A DNA stretch of 64,000 nucleotides from Liolophura sinensis (taxonomy: Eukaryota; Mollusca; Polyplacophora; Chitonida; Chitonidae): contig NC_088299.1 in assembly GCF_032854445.1 (NCBI RefSeq), positions 12,765,608-12,829,607 on the forward strand, given 5' to 3'. Below are positions 11,743-23,035 of the stretch, one piece after another. Position numbers and translations under genes: made by a program. Position 1 is the first letter of the stretch, and each line of letters opens with the position of its first letter. The notes beneath the pieces were generated by a model, which saw only the letters and a program-made list of their open reading frames with translations, searched no databases and had not been told where the DNA came from.

Positions 11743-12785
11743 ACTGTGAAGCCGTGTTGTTCAAATGAACAAAATGTACGAGTGAATATTGTGCTCGCTC
11801 TTACATTCACCAAATATTGATGATATTCATGCCAATTAACAGTACTTAATAAGAAGGATATAGGCTTCTAATATGGGCTTGTGTCTCGATGGCGTCCACG
11901 CAACAACCGACAAGATCTATTTATTTGGATAGTTCCGACAGGCTAATGGGTATATTTGTCCCTTTTGACGTCACATAATTGACGGTTCATGATATCACGG
12001 TTTCAATCGACAGTAGCGTAGCTATAAAATATTACCCTTTTTCATATTGTTGTCTTTTTTCAGTAGCGAATAGAATCGAGACCGAGTTTAAAAAGGAGCG
12101 CTAATAAATTTATATTGGTGGGCAAATGTAATTAAAAGAAGATATGACCGATGCCTCGTTAAAATGAAACCAAATTAACTCAATTGTTCGTGTGTGATGA
12201 AAATGACTCGATAAAGGTTTATCATAAAGCGTAGGATCATGCACCATAGAGCATGGCGTCATAATGCGCTAGGTGGGTGGTGGTTAGGATGGGGAGTGCG
12301 GCGGTGCTGGGTGGTCGGCCCTAGAGAACGGGTTAACAATATGAAGAATGTGAGATCAGATTTAATGTCAACTTCATTGTCCATTGGGTAATCTTAGTCG
12401 ATACAGCCCTTACATTTGAGACCATAATGACCTGATGTAAACTAGGGGTTTCATTTGCCATGGCATTCTGATCTGCGATATCTATTAACCTCCGAGCATA
12501 TATCACAGCAGAGCACAATGTCTGCGATCCGGCACAGTGTGTTGTCCTGAAGGAAGCAAACCTACGGCTCAAAGTAAACCGTCCCGAGTCATAACTTCAG
12601 AGAAAACGCAGGTCAACTCCACCGGAAGAAAATTGATTTGCGTAAATTAAGCGCGGGGAGGTTTGCCGTTCGTACATTCGAGTGTCAAAGAAAACGCGAT
12701 AGCCGGTAATAATGGGGCGATTCCATCAATAAACCGTCTCTTGAACCCTACACGGCAATTGGTCGCGACAGTTTTGTCGACTTAC
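11743..12785. other. upstream region of gene 1, nothing recognised
   Basis: No coding region or repeat recognised. It lies just upstream of the gene 1 promoter and may hold regulatory sites that cannot be recognised by eye. Confidence 0.4.
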
Positions 12786-12791
12786 CCCCAG

Positions 12792-12870
12792 TGACGTTAT
12801 TGTCCTGTTTTATGAGTAAAGTATAAATCCAAACACTCCCAGTATAAATTGGACATCCTCATCACAGGGG
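12792..12870 (+). promoter_or_regulatory. putative promoter of pedal-peptide gene 1
   Basis: Two TATA boxes, TATAAAT at 12822-12828 and 12843-12849, lie 200-230 bases before the first codon. The second sits in the string cagtataaat, which recurs in the promoter of gene 2. A CRE-like TGACGTTA is at 12792-12799 and an AP-1-like TGAGTAA at 12813-12819. If the second TATA box is used, transcription would start near 12870. The start site and any use of the CRE-like site are inference. Confidence 0.5.
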
Positions 12871-13052
12871 TCTCACATTTCCACCGATCGTCGTGCACAG
12901 TAGGCGAGGCCCTGTAATCAAGAGGGAGTGACAACCGAAGAGCACGCGTCCCGTGGGTAGAGGCATCCACTGTCCGAGGTGCTTACAACAGTGAACAGGT
13001 CCTCACTGTCCCCACCCACTCAGCACCTCCAGTTATAAGCCTTCACCTCAAA

Positions 13053-13136
13053 ATGGGAACCCTAAGGATGCAATTCTGCCTAGTCTTCTGCGGACTTCTT
13101 GCGTCAGGGATCTTGTCTGTTTCCTCAGCAAATGAA
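13053..13136 (+). CDS. pedal peptide/orcokinin-type precursor, gene 1, exon 1 (signal peptide)
   Basis: This 28-codon exon starts at ATG 13053 and codes for a secretory signal peptide. It has a short N-terminus with Arg (MGTLRMQF), a hydrophobic core (CLVFCGLLASGIL) and a small-residue cleavage site SVSSA followed by NE. It ends exactly at GAA|gtaagt, a consensus donor, in phase 0. The acceptor at 19429-19430 (tacatttcag) opens exon 2 in the same phase, so the joined frame continues without change. It directs the peptide precursor into the ER and secretory granules. The exon is too short to appear as an ordinary long frame. A further exon inside the 6.3 kb intron cannot be excluded. Confidence 0.85.
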
Positions 13137-14139
13137 GTAAGTGTCATTCATTTTTTCAGTACTCTGTTACTATGTTAGTTCAGAATTTGAACAAAGAATA
13201 ACAATCGTTTATAGTCACTATTTTCTCAACTAAATCCACAAAGCGGAATGGATGACCAAATGATTATTTCTGCTAAATTTGACCAACTGTTAGGAAAGGT
13301 TTTCTGTACATATTTTTGTAATATATTTTTCTCCGCCACATTTTTCGTTAAGATTCTTGATTCAACCCGGTCATGCTATACTTTTGGATGGATCGATATC
13401 GGTTATTAAGATATTAGGCCTTAACGTTATTTTTGCGAACCTCTGAACTATCAGGCTGCAAGAATTAAGCTATATTCGTAAAACCTAATGTATTACACCA
13501 TGAATGCAAGTATATAACGATTTTGTTAAAAAAAAAAGTGCTACTGATATGTGAACGCGAAGCGTTTAACTTGAGCGAAAAAAAAAACGAAACAGGACTT
13601 TTTGGACGTTTAAATGTATTTTGGTATTCCAGAAGTTTCATTATACTACACAAAACCCTGATCAAAATCAGACAGATCATTTCCCTCTATCTGGAGCTTT
13701 CGTCCCTCATTTGCATAGGCATTGTCAGGTATAGCCGCACTGTTTAACTTTAACTCCCAGGCCAGAAATAGCTGCTGTTATTTATGTATAATATTTTCTG
13801 ATATACATGTATCCTGTTCTTCAAGTTTAACCTTGGGGTAACTGTGTTTTTTTTCTAGATTAATGAGTGTTGCCGTTATAAACAGTGTATTGATCGCAGA
13901 GGCGCAAAAACACCATCCAATGGAGAAAGTATTGTCTTATAATTGGCGAATTATAGAGCCGCGCAATTATTTTTCGTCTGCTGAAGTAAGATCCTGGATT
14001 TAATGGGCATATTGCGATTACTTTAGCTATATGCACTACTCACGGTAATAACGATTATTATAGCTAAAGTCAAATAAAACTTTATTTGATTGCCACAAGT
14101 TTCTGGCCCTACAATAACAAATGCACGAATGAATGCTTA

Positions 14140-14480
14140 GGGTTTTACGTTGCGCTTCACACTTTTCAGTAATATGACATATTAGGTGTGTGTACATACA
14201 CTGTGTTTTCTTGTGGCAGGGCGAATGCTTGCCGCCAAAGTGCTACAGCCACTGAACTTTCATGCCTAAGACACAAGACATGACACCCCGCCCATTCACA
14301 TTATAGTGAAACCGTGTCAACCCATCCTGTTTTCTAGCCATCCGTGCTGCGCCAAGCGATGCAGCAACAAGTAACATGTTTAAAGTCTTTGGTATGACCC
14401 GACGCGGATTTGATCCTAAGATTGCCGACTTCGAGGCGGACGCTCTAACTATTAGGTCATCAAAACGGTCTCTTACGCTA
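14140..14480 (-). repeat. SINE-like family 3 copy
   Basis: Shares blocks in the same order with 35868-36210 and 37557-37835: cagtaatatgaca, tcttgtggcagggcgaa, gacatgacacc, cagcaacaagta, tgacccgacgcgg and cggacgctctaac. The head side is tRNA-like in reverse. It lies in the gene 1 intron. Confidence 0.7.
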
Positions 14481-14557
14481 ACGAAAAAGCGCGAGAAACT
14501 GGTCCAAAGCTTTTCCCGTATTCTGTCTGGTAATCTGTCAGCCGTATGTTTTAACCA

Positions 14558-14617
14558 TATGTATGTATGTATGTAAGTATGTATGTATGTAAGTAAGTAT
14601 GTATGTATGTATGTATT
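14558..14617. repeat. GTAT microsatellite
   Basis: About fifteen tandem copies of gtat with a few gtaa variants. Confidence 0.9.
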
Positions 14618-14639
14618 AGAATCGTTGGCTTTCAGAGAT

Positions 14640-14785
14640 ATTTGATATATTTGTTTGATAGCTGTTTAATTGTGTTCTCAAGGTGTTTTGACTTATATAA
14701 TGTTGTCCTGTTTATGGCTGGAGGAAAGTTGGCAAGACGGAATAAGCTACCGCCCTTTACGAGGTGCCTGTTAAACTTCCAGACT
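14640..14785. repeat. SINE-like family 2, fragment
   Basis: Begins tatttgtttgatagctgttta and contains tttatggctggaggaaa followed by ccgccctttacgaggtgcctg, matching the block order of the family 2 copies at 22262 and 36296. Confidence 0.5.
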
Positions 14786-14954
14786 TAAAGCCGCAGCCGA
14801 ATCCACGCCCACGAAGTAGCACTGTAAATGTGCCCACATCGAGAAAGGCTTTTGCACGAGTACATGTCGGCGTGAGGTTTCTAACTATCTAAAAATTCGA
14901 ATGTTAGATATGACTTCAATAACGTTATAACCTTGCCTGAGGGGACTAGCACTC

Positions 14955-15000
14955 CAGCGCTGCGCAGTGACCCAAGAGCCTCTCACCAATGCGGCCGCAA
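14955..15000 (+). repeat. SINE family 1, head fragment
   Basis: Contains gacccaagagcctctcacca and atgcggccgc, which match the tRNA-like head of the full-length copy at 47078-47340. Confidence 0.55.
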
Positions 15001-15276
15001 AATGCGTACAAAACTTAGTTATTATCTAACCCTGTCTTATGTCAAAGTAGTACTTTCAGATGTTGTATTTCGCATTTTAAGTGTTAAAATATTGTAATTT
15101 ATCAACTTGCTGACATTTTACAGCATTTGACATGCATCATTTTAAGACTTTAAATGCTGATCCGTTTGCATTTTCACTTTAACAGAGCAATGTTTAATCC
15201 AGCAGTATAAAGACGACAAAACATGAGTAAATCGGATTGACCCTGTAGTAGTCCCTCTCTCTATAGGATAGGAAAT

Positions 15277-15392
15277 AAATGAATTTATTTATTCATTTGT
15301 TCAATTATTGGTTTACGTCGTACTCAAAAATATTCCACTAATACGACGACGGCCAGCATTACAGTGTGAGAAAAACCATCCGCAGGTTTCGG
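15277..15392 (-). repeat. SINE family 1, 3' part
   Basis: Reverse copy: ttta tail, ggtttacgtcgtactcaa, then cgacggccagcattacagtg and ccatccgcaggtt. Part of the middle is missing. Confidence 0.8.
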
Positions 15393-17850
15393 GCAGACTG
15401 AAATAAATGAATCACGTGGTCAGTGGCAGTGCACGTGTCATTCCACAATTTGAGGTACTGGCAAACAAATGCTAAAAACTATAAAAAAAAAAAACGGATA
15501 TACTGTCGTAATTGTAGATACTATCGCAAAAATGCTGCCAACAACGAGGAAAATCTCATCATGGAAGGACTGAAAAAATCTACAAGCTCGTGTAACGTTG
15601 TCCATTTCATTATTTTAAATGCTTTATCATCTTTGTTTTAAACCAGACTATAACTATAAATCTTAACTGTAACTTAATCTGTTCCCAAAGGCAAACCCTG
15701 GCGAACATTATACGTATGGTTTCCACGTCGACCGACTGAGAGATGTTGAAAAATGTCATCTGCAGTGCTTCGTTGTCACGTCGTCCTTCATCGTCACTTA
15801 AAGATAAATAACGTCCGAAATTTAGGTAAACACGCGGAGATTCCATTCATTTTATATCCACTAATATCGTAAATGTCCCATCCTATTCTACAATACATGA
15901 CTTAAATTACATACCCGTTCTCCAAGGCGTTAAATCTTGTTTCTCCCAAGGATAATTTGATGTGCATGAATCTGTTTTCCGGACTACTTTGACAGCATGT
16001 TGTCATTAAATGTTTTGATTATTTAAATTCGGATAAATATTTATATTTCGCGTTTTTTTTTAAATTAACGAGAATTTAGCAAATACAATTTTCAGTATAA
16101 ATGTATAAATAAGAACGCTGTCTGGCCATACATTCAGAGTTACCTGCTTACACTTCTGATCAACTGTCGGACAATAAACCGTCTTCTACATCCGGTTGTG
16201 CGTGTTTTTGTTGCATTTTCTGACTATTCAGCGGCAATCACCATGAGTGACTTTCTCTCTATCTCCCAAGCATTCCTCTTTGATGGCATAAACCTACAGT
16301 TTCAAAGACTCGTTGCGATTTATCCTGCTCTAATCGATGTAACAATTCAAGTCCTATCCATTAACCCTCGATTGCAACCTTACTCATTTGGATTGTCCTC
16401 GTCTAATCCACCTGTAAATGACCTCACTTAACTTGAGCGCCATCCAGGTGGGTAATCTATGAACTTAAATTGAATAGGTGTCGCCGTTAATTACAAGCAA
16501 AGGAATCACAAGGCTCTGTGCAAAGCTCGAATAGCAGCTGTGGTTGAAGAGAAGCCTGGAGTCCCTCATGTAATTGTGGCTGACCGCGCGTTTAAAGTCA
16601 TAGAGACTGTGCACTTTGAAATCTTCAAGGGTTCTCACGACGGTACTTCAGGATGCAATGAGCGAGAAGAGAACATGCTTTTTCTTTCTGTGGATTTTTC
16701 GTGTCTGTGTTTCTGTGCATCTGTACCGAAGAGTAATGCCTCATAGATAATAGACGGTATGGCTCATGGTATTGATAATATTGACTTCGACGTGATAAAT
16801 CTCCCTATGACTAGTTGTCCGGGTCACTTCACCTTCCTATGCATATATTTGAGGACCCTGGTTACACCCTAGACTCGGGAGTTCTCCACAGATGCAAGAA
16901 CACAATACTTAAGACGCAAATGATATTTGAATCCTCTCGGCTTGGAAACGAGACCGCAGTCCTTATATACACGAGTGTAATATAGCCGGAGGACTCTGGC
17001 AGTCATGCTGTATGATCGTTTTCAATGTGGAGTGTTGTTCCTTACGATATAACCGCTAGACGGACAGAATAAAACCTTAATGGAGAAGCCAAAAAGTAGT
17101 ACATATATACTGTACCCTAGAAGGAGTTTAAAAAGAAGAAAGATTTACAGCAAAAAGAGCAACGATGACAGTGTGGTAATTCGCTAATGATCGCACCTAA
17201 CTCGAGAAATATGGCCTGTTGTAAATTTACCTTAGTTAGGGTTTTGTTGTAACTGTTCATGCAAACGCTTAAATAGAATAACAAATTACACGCCCCATAT
17301 CGCCGTGGCTTCACCAGCATGACATTTGTATCAATAGTGACATTCCTATAGACTTCACGTGTCGTCTACAGGCATGGGTCTTATACTTGTTTGAATAAGT
17401 CTTGTGAGTTTCCGTTCTCCAGCAAGGAATATACAACGCGTAGAGGGAAAGCACAAGCTGGATGAGTCCACCAGTACAAGTGCTCGCTTAAAGCAAAGCA
17501 GAAAGTTAACTGTGACAAAAAAAACATAACCCGAATCAATACTTTTGGAGTTTTTTTGGAAAACCTTCAGTGTGGTAAAGATTTGGTCGTCATTAAGGTA
17601 ATGAACCTCAGTGTGGATCTAATGCGTAGAATAACTTGCTGTAGGCCAAAGCTTAACTTATTGATCAGTTGCTTTGTGTTATTCCTTCGGGTGATATTTA
17701 CGACAAAAAAAATCTTAATTTCTCCCATTGAGTTTCAGTAGATTTCTACATATGTTCCTGTATTAAATTGATCTTTCACTTGTGACTTTCATCTGAATTT
17801 AAGTAAATCAATGACCTATAAGTGAAATATTCTTGAAAATGGCATAAAAA

Positions 17851-17941
17851 CTGCCCGGTTTCCTCACACCCTAATGCTCACCACCTTGGTATAAGTAAAA
17901 TATTCGAGAGTGTGGCAAAAACCACCAATCAAAGAAACAAA
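17851..17941 (+). repeat. SINE family 1, 3' part
   Basis: Contains tgcccggtttcctcac, ataagtaaaatattcgag and accaccaatcaaagaaac, a diverged forward copy of the SINE 3' end. Confidence 0.75.
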
Positions 17942-18989
17942 TATATGCAAACGGTGACATGAAGTGTGTTTCCGAATAAATAAAGACCAGTTAACAATGT
18001 CCAGGATAATGCCTTGATTTTATTTTAGTTTACCAAAACACTTTATAGACGATAACCTCAAAAGAAAAAATTATAACTTTCTTTCACGTATTTGAACAGC
18101 CAGCCTCACTGAGGCATATCGTTACCAGATTTTCGACATTTTGAATAAAAGTAAAAGTTCTAGCTGTCTATGGAGCCTGTGTATATAACACCGGGTTCTA
18201 AGTTGGTCTGTTGGATATACATGCCATTACACCATAGTTTTTGCCTGAAATAGTTGCTTCAGGGCACTTTTAAAGAATGTTTTCATATCTATGTATGTAC
18301 ATACATTATAATAGCCCTGTGTGTGTATTGAGTATACCATAAAATTTGATGAAATTTCAGTGATCACATTATACGGTGAGAAAAAGCCACGGAGACCATA
18401 GAAGGGAATGCTTCATATGTTTTTTACTCATCTGAAAAAATATAAGAAACATTTTTAAAAAATCAAGCTATTTTCTTGGACATTGTTTATTGTTCTTTAT
18501 TCTGAAATATATTTCATATCAACATTTTATGTTTTCTTTGCATATAATTTTCTCAACTTTTAATATTCAACCAATAAAAATGCTGAAAATTTCGGAAGAA
18601 CAAAATCTGGGTAAAATCTTGCAACTCATAAAAGAAGTGTGTCAAGTCTGTGTCAAGCAGCGCATGGATCGAGGGTTGAATTATAGGTGATTGACACATT
18701 GCCTTACTGGCGTGCCACGATGTACCCGAGTTTAACACTTTAGGGTCCTGAGCCAGGGAGGACTTAACTCCAGCTTTGTGCACAGGATTCATAAACAGCC
18801 AGACATACATATTCATTAAAATCATCACAGGTATTGAAATAATATATCCGGCAATTGCGCAGCATTCAGTGGTCCAGAGGTACAAACCCCTCAGAAAAAC
18901 TACAAAAATGTGTAACGTATATCAGGCATAAATTATTTTGTTCTTGTTTAACGCCAAACTCAACATTGCATGGATGGATGAAATTGACG

Positions 18990-19051
18990 TCATAGTAAAA
19001 TAACAACAACAACAATAACAAAAAACAACAATAACAAAAAACAATAACAAA
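18990..19051. repeat. CAA-rich simple repeat
   Basis: Runs of caa and caaaaaa triplets (aataacaacaacaacaataac). Confidence 0.8.
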
Positions 19052-19430
19052 TGTCTTCGGAAAATTATTAAAGAATTTTACCTCGTTTAGTGTAAAGATA
19101 TGCACACCATATTCACAGGAAACAAGTGGCAAAAATGAGTATCATCGACAGCTTACTGTGACCGGGGCCACACTAACAGTGGAGGGGGAAATCGAGTCTC
19201 TGTCCAAACCCGTGTGCCTCATGCGAGTCCTTCTTATGTCTTGTTCCGCTGGGAAAAAGAGTAAAAATTCAAAATTAAGGATTAGCTGACTAACTATTAT
19301 AATTTTGTAGACATGGTTGACAAGTTCAGTTGTCTCTCACAAGTGTCTATACTAGCACAATGGAGTCGCAAGTTCTTATTCAGCTTTCGCTTAGGTTTGC
19401 CCATTTAATATCTTTCAATTTACATTTCAG

Positions 19431-20177
19431 AGTAGTAAGGCGTCAGCTATAGGTGACGATGACAGTTTAGGACTTTCTGGTAATATGATGCTTCAGGGGG
19501 GTTTCTCCAAAGAAGATACAGCCTTCCCACCAAACGAACTTGAAGACGGAACGTCCGAAAATGAAGATGAATCCCCCAAACGCGGGTTTGATCGTATTTC
19601 CCACAGCAGCGGCATTGGGAATTTTCGGAAACGGGCGTTTGATCGAATTGGTCATAGCACCGGGATGGGCAGCTTATATAAGAGAGGGTTTGATCGTATA
19701 GGGCATGCGTCGGGTATGGGAAGTTTGTATAAAAGAGGATTTGATCGCATTGGACACTCTACCGGAATGGGCAGTTTGTATAAAAGAGGATTTGATCGCA
19801 TTGGACACGCTACCGGAATGGGCAGTTTGTATAAAAAAGGATTCGATCGCATTGGACACGCCACCGGAATGGGCAGTTTGTACAAAAGAGGATTTGACCG
19901 CATTGGACACGCTACCGGAATGGGCAGTTTGTACAAAAGAGGATTTGACCGTATTGGACATAGTTCTGGAATGGGTAGCTTGTACAAACGTGCTTTTGAT
20001 CGTATTGGACACAGTACTGGCATGGGAAGTTTGTACAAACGCTCATTTGACCGCATTGGGCATAATTCAGGAATGGGTGCCCTTTACAAGAGAGAAGACG
20101 ATGACACGTCCTCTGCATTAAACGGGATTTGGGAAGACGCCGAGATAGAGCCATCAGAAGAAAGAAGCAACGAGTAA
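19431..20177 (+). CDS. pedal peptide/orcokinin-type precursor, gene 1, exon 2 (ten peptides)
   Basis: Starts after the acceptor at 19430 and runs 248 codons to TAA at 20175-20177, giving a 276-residue precursor with exon 1. An acidic spacer of about 50 residues ends in ESPKR. Ten tandem peptides follow: GFDRISHSSGIGNF, then nine 15-mers such as GFDRIGHATGMGSLY, AFDRIGHSTGMGSLY and SFDRIGHNSGMGALY, each flanked by KR (once KK, once RKR). A second acidic spacer with WEDAEIEP closes the protein. The F-D-x-I-x-H...G core with dibasic cleavage is characteristic of the pedal peptide/orcokinin family, whose members act as neuropeptides, for example on foot muscle and cilia in gastropods. None has a Gly before the dibasic site, so the products would not be amidated. 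Expected in secretory granules of neurons. Confidence 0.93.
   Translation, partial: SSKASAIGDDDSLGLSGNMMLQGGFSKEDTAFPPNELEDGTSENEDESPKRGFDRISHSSGIGNFRKRAFDRIGHSTGMGSLYKRGFDRIGHASGMGSLYKRGFDRIGHSTGMGSLYKRGFDRIGHATGMGSLYKKGFDRIGHATGMGSLYKRGFDRIGHATGMGSLYKRGFDRIGHSSGMGSLYKRAFDRIGHSTGMGSLYKRSFDRIGHNSGMGALYKREDDDTSSALNGIWEDAEIEPSEERSNE
19584..20093 (+). repeat. 51-bp coding tandem repeat, ten units
   Basis: Each unit is 17 codons (15-residue peptide plus dibasic site). The first unit and last two are most diverged, while units 4-7 are nearly identical, as expected from unequal exchange in the middle of an array. Confidence 0.95.
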
Positions 20178-20729
20178 AGGTCCCGTCTAACGTCCCAGGC
20201 CATTTCTAGACAATCTAAACAATACTATGTGAGAATATGTACGACCGATGCCGTTACCTGAAAAGGAGAACAATGTCCAAAGAAGAAGAATTACATTTGT
20301 TAAGCTTATTAAAAGCTTGGCTATAATTACACCTTTCAAAACCAAAAATGAATTTGGACCCGATATTTTCAATTTTTCTCTCCTCCTCTAAGTTTGTTTT
20401 AATATTTCAGCGTATACCAAAACATTGTCTTATATAAACGGTTAGCAAACTGACCGGTTACATGTATTTGTTCTTAACATTATTGGTCAAATAACAACAT
20501 ATGTTGAAAATGTGGCCTGGAACGTGTAGAGCACTAAGATTATAATCAGCCATACATGAATGTATATAACTGGACGTTTACTGATTATGATTTCCAACAC
20601 TATTGTTATATCTTCTAAAGCTATACGTATTTCCATTTCGTACCTTTCCACACTCTTCAGCGTTATAGGCTGTGTTATTAATATAATTTTGCTGAGTCTT
20701 TCCCGCCTTTTGGGCACAGAAAACACTGA

Positions 20730-20735
20730 AATAAA
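20730..20735 (+). terminator. polyadenylation signal candidate for gene 1
   Basis: First AATAAA on the + strand after the gene 1 stop, about 550 bases downstream. Variant signals closer to the stop cannot be excluded. Confidence 0.4.
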
Positions 20736-22260
20736 TCTACATTGCAGCAATCTGAATGATTTCGTTACCACTTGTCATCTGCACACTACACAGCATGCGG
20801 TGTGTCTGAAAATTGCCGATAACCTTATTGTTTCGTTAAAGTAAATTAAGTTTTACTAAGTGAATAACCGTAAAGCTGATTTATTGTATACTTTTAAATA
20901 TCACTTATTTAAAATGTATGTCTGTTATATTATGTTTTGTAACACACGTATATACAGTAAAATATTAAGGCGCATTGAGCTCTGGTTTCCAACTGCAACG
21001 AAAACTTTACCCGATTCCCCTGGGACCGCATGTCAAGCTAACTAGGAGCAAGTATAGGGTACCATAAAAGAAACGCATAGGTGAAATTTGTAATTTTCCG
21101 CAGTGAGAAAACTCATTCAACGATGACACCAGACGCCAAGTGGACGTTTATGTCAATATCTGATGTCACCTATACGTTTTTTATTGTTATTTTGGGGGAG
21201 TATATTATTTAGACAACCTACAATGAGTACAGAGATATGTTTTGTTGATGTGGAAACCCTCTGTACAGCCAGCAATGGTATAAGGAAACCTTATGTTTGT
21301 ATGTTAGCACACTGTGCACTCGCCACTGGTAAATGTAATATATTTTGTTGATGTAACAGCTTTGCGTTAAATTATGTGATTATGGAACTAGCAGATCTTG
21401 CTTTATGGGCATGTTTCTCTTGTCACCTGAATGAGCCGTTCGTGATGTAAGTAATATATAATAAACTGACAAACACTCCAAGTGAGTGGCAGATTATTGT
21501 ATTTTAAGAAACTCCTATTTCAAAATAACAGAATCAAGGAGGCAAGTAACATTGGAATAAGTAAAGCCATTTGAAGTCTGAGAAGTCCGTTTTCCACAGG
21601 AACATTGGAGATCGATCTTGGATCCTTGTGCATGCCTTAGAAACTAGGAGACTTGAAATTTATTTTGCACCCAAAGAGGATGTCTTCTGTACAGTGAGCG
21701 AACTAGACGATTCCTATACAAGGGAAGTTACTCGTGCCTGCATTCGGCAAAGTGTCAGGACTCAAACGAAATGTAATTAATATAACCCTAGTCAATAATA
21801 GAAATCTTATTTTGGTTTGTTCTTTTTTGTTGTTCATTCATTTATTTGTTTGTATGTTTACTGATTTACACCGTATGTTAGTGACCACAACGTGTGATTC
21901 ACTTGTGCTATCCTGAACAAGCTTATATGGGTTAGAAAAAAGATTTTCACTGAGAAAAATAATCATTAGGCATACAAACGCCAGTTCCATTACTTGGTTC
22001 ATAGACACTTTAGTCTAAAATATACTGGAATCATCGATACGATAAATAAAAAGAATATTACGATGAAATTAGAAATCTAGGGGTCAAAACAAGGATAGAC
22101 AGACGATCAATTCGTAGTCATCTTTTTGTACACAGTAGGAGATCACTTGTGAATATGGTTTGTTTACCAATTAGATAATCGTCTTAATATTATTTTTTTG
22201 TAGAGAACTCTATGGTCACCAAAAAGAAATATGTCGCCATGGTAGCGGAGATAGCACAAA
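20736..22260. other. non-coding stretch, nothing recognised
   Basis: Downstream of gene 1. No coding region or repeat family recognised. Confidence 0.45.
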
Positions 22261-22261
22261 T

Positions 22262-22590
22262 ATAATTTACTTATATATTTACTTATTTGATTGTTGTTTA
22301 ACGCCATACACGTTGGTTATTTGTTCTATGGGTGGAGGAAACCAGGGTAAACCACCGGCCTTTGGCAAGTCACTTACAAGCTTTTGCCATATGTGATGTA
22401 CAGATTTGGACACCATATTTGGTGGAAGACTAGTGATCTTCAACGAACGTGTCCCGCCTGTGGCGTCGACTACTTATTGTTATCAAAACCCCTTAAGCAG
22501 AGAGAGCGAAGAAATGTACAAGTTTCCTGCCCAAGGCCAGGTTTGAACCAGCGACCCGTAGATTCTAGGGTGTGGTAGACAAACACCTTT
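22262..22590. repeat. SINE-like family 2, longest copy
   Basis: Starts in a ttta-rich run and ttgattgttgtttaacgcca, then has gggtggaggaaaccagggtaaaccaccggcctttggcaa in blocks, a cttacaagcttttgccat block, agtgatcttcaacga, and ends with a B-box-like ggtttgaaccagcgaccc, suggesting a tRNA-derived head in reverse orientation. Related fragments lie at 1488, 14640, 36296 and 36661. Confidence 0.65.
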
Positions 22591-22601
22591 GAACAACACG
22601 G

Positions 22602-22815
22602 GCCGATTCCACACAACCGTTTGTGACTTTACTCAAAATTTAAAACCTCTTCACAATGCTCAGTTTTCGGTACTAGAAGTTGAACTTTACACACATATAT
22701 CTTAAAATAACATTGATAAAGTGCACAAAATTTTAATTTCTAATACCGAGAAATAAGCTTTAAGATCGCATTTTAAATTTCGACTGAAGTCAGAAATTGC
22801 TGTGTGAAATCGGTC
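22602..22815. mobile_element. palindromic MITE
   Basis: The ends are inverted copies: ccgattccacaca at the left and tgtgtgaaatcgg at the right, with the pairing continuing through actttactcaaaatttaaa and its partner tttaaatttcgactgaagt. About 215 bp with no coding capacity. A second copy of the same family lies at 53000-53178 in the opposite orientation. Confidence 0.75.
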
Positions 22816-23035
22816 CCAGGCTGCTCCTCTAGGATACCCGGTGATGGATATTACGCCCATACGTGTCCTGTAAACGCTGCCGGTATGTAACTTGTTTACA
22901 CCATACGAGAAAGTTGCATTATCGCTGAAGAGGGAGTAAGAAACCTATCTCCGATAAATTTCTAGAATAAGACAAAACTTCGAAGATGATTCCTTCAAAA
23001 TTGACTCATTATTTGACATACATTATATCGCTTAT

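Larger units (their letters stand above)
13137..19430 (+). other. intron of pedal-peptide gene 1
   Basis: Begins gtaagt and ends ...tttacatttcag with a pyrimidine-rich run before it; phase 0. It holds several SINE copies and simple repeats listed separately. Frames inside it (for example 16198-16431, 16540-16746 and 18553-18885 on the minus strand) show no recognisable domain. Confidence 0.75.

Noticed and set aside
18553..18885. Minus-strand frame with a hydrophobic stretch as a membrane-protein exon
   Set aside because: It starts at a non-ATG codon, lies in the gene 1 intron, and shows no recognisable family or clear splice pair.
19652..20154. Long antisense and second-frame open frames across the gene 1 array
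   Set aside because: They arise because a 51-bp unit without stops in one frame repeats the same shadow frames; no start context or signal peptide.
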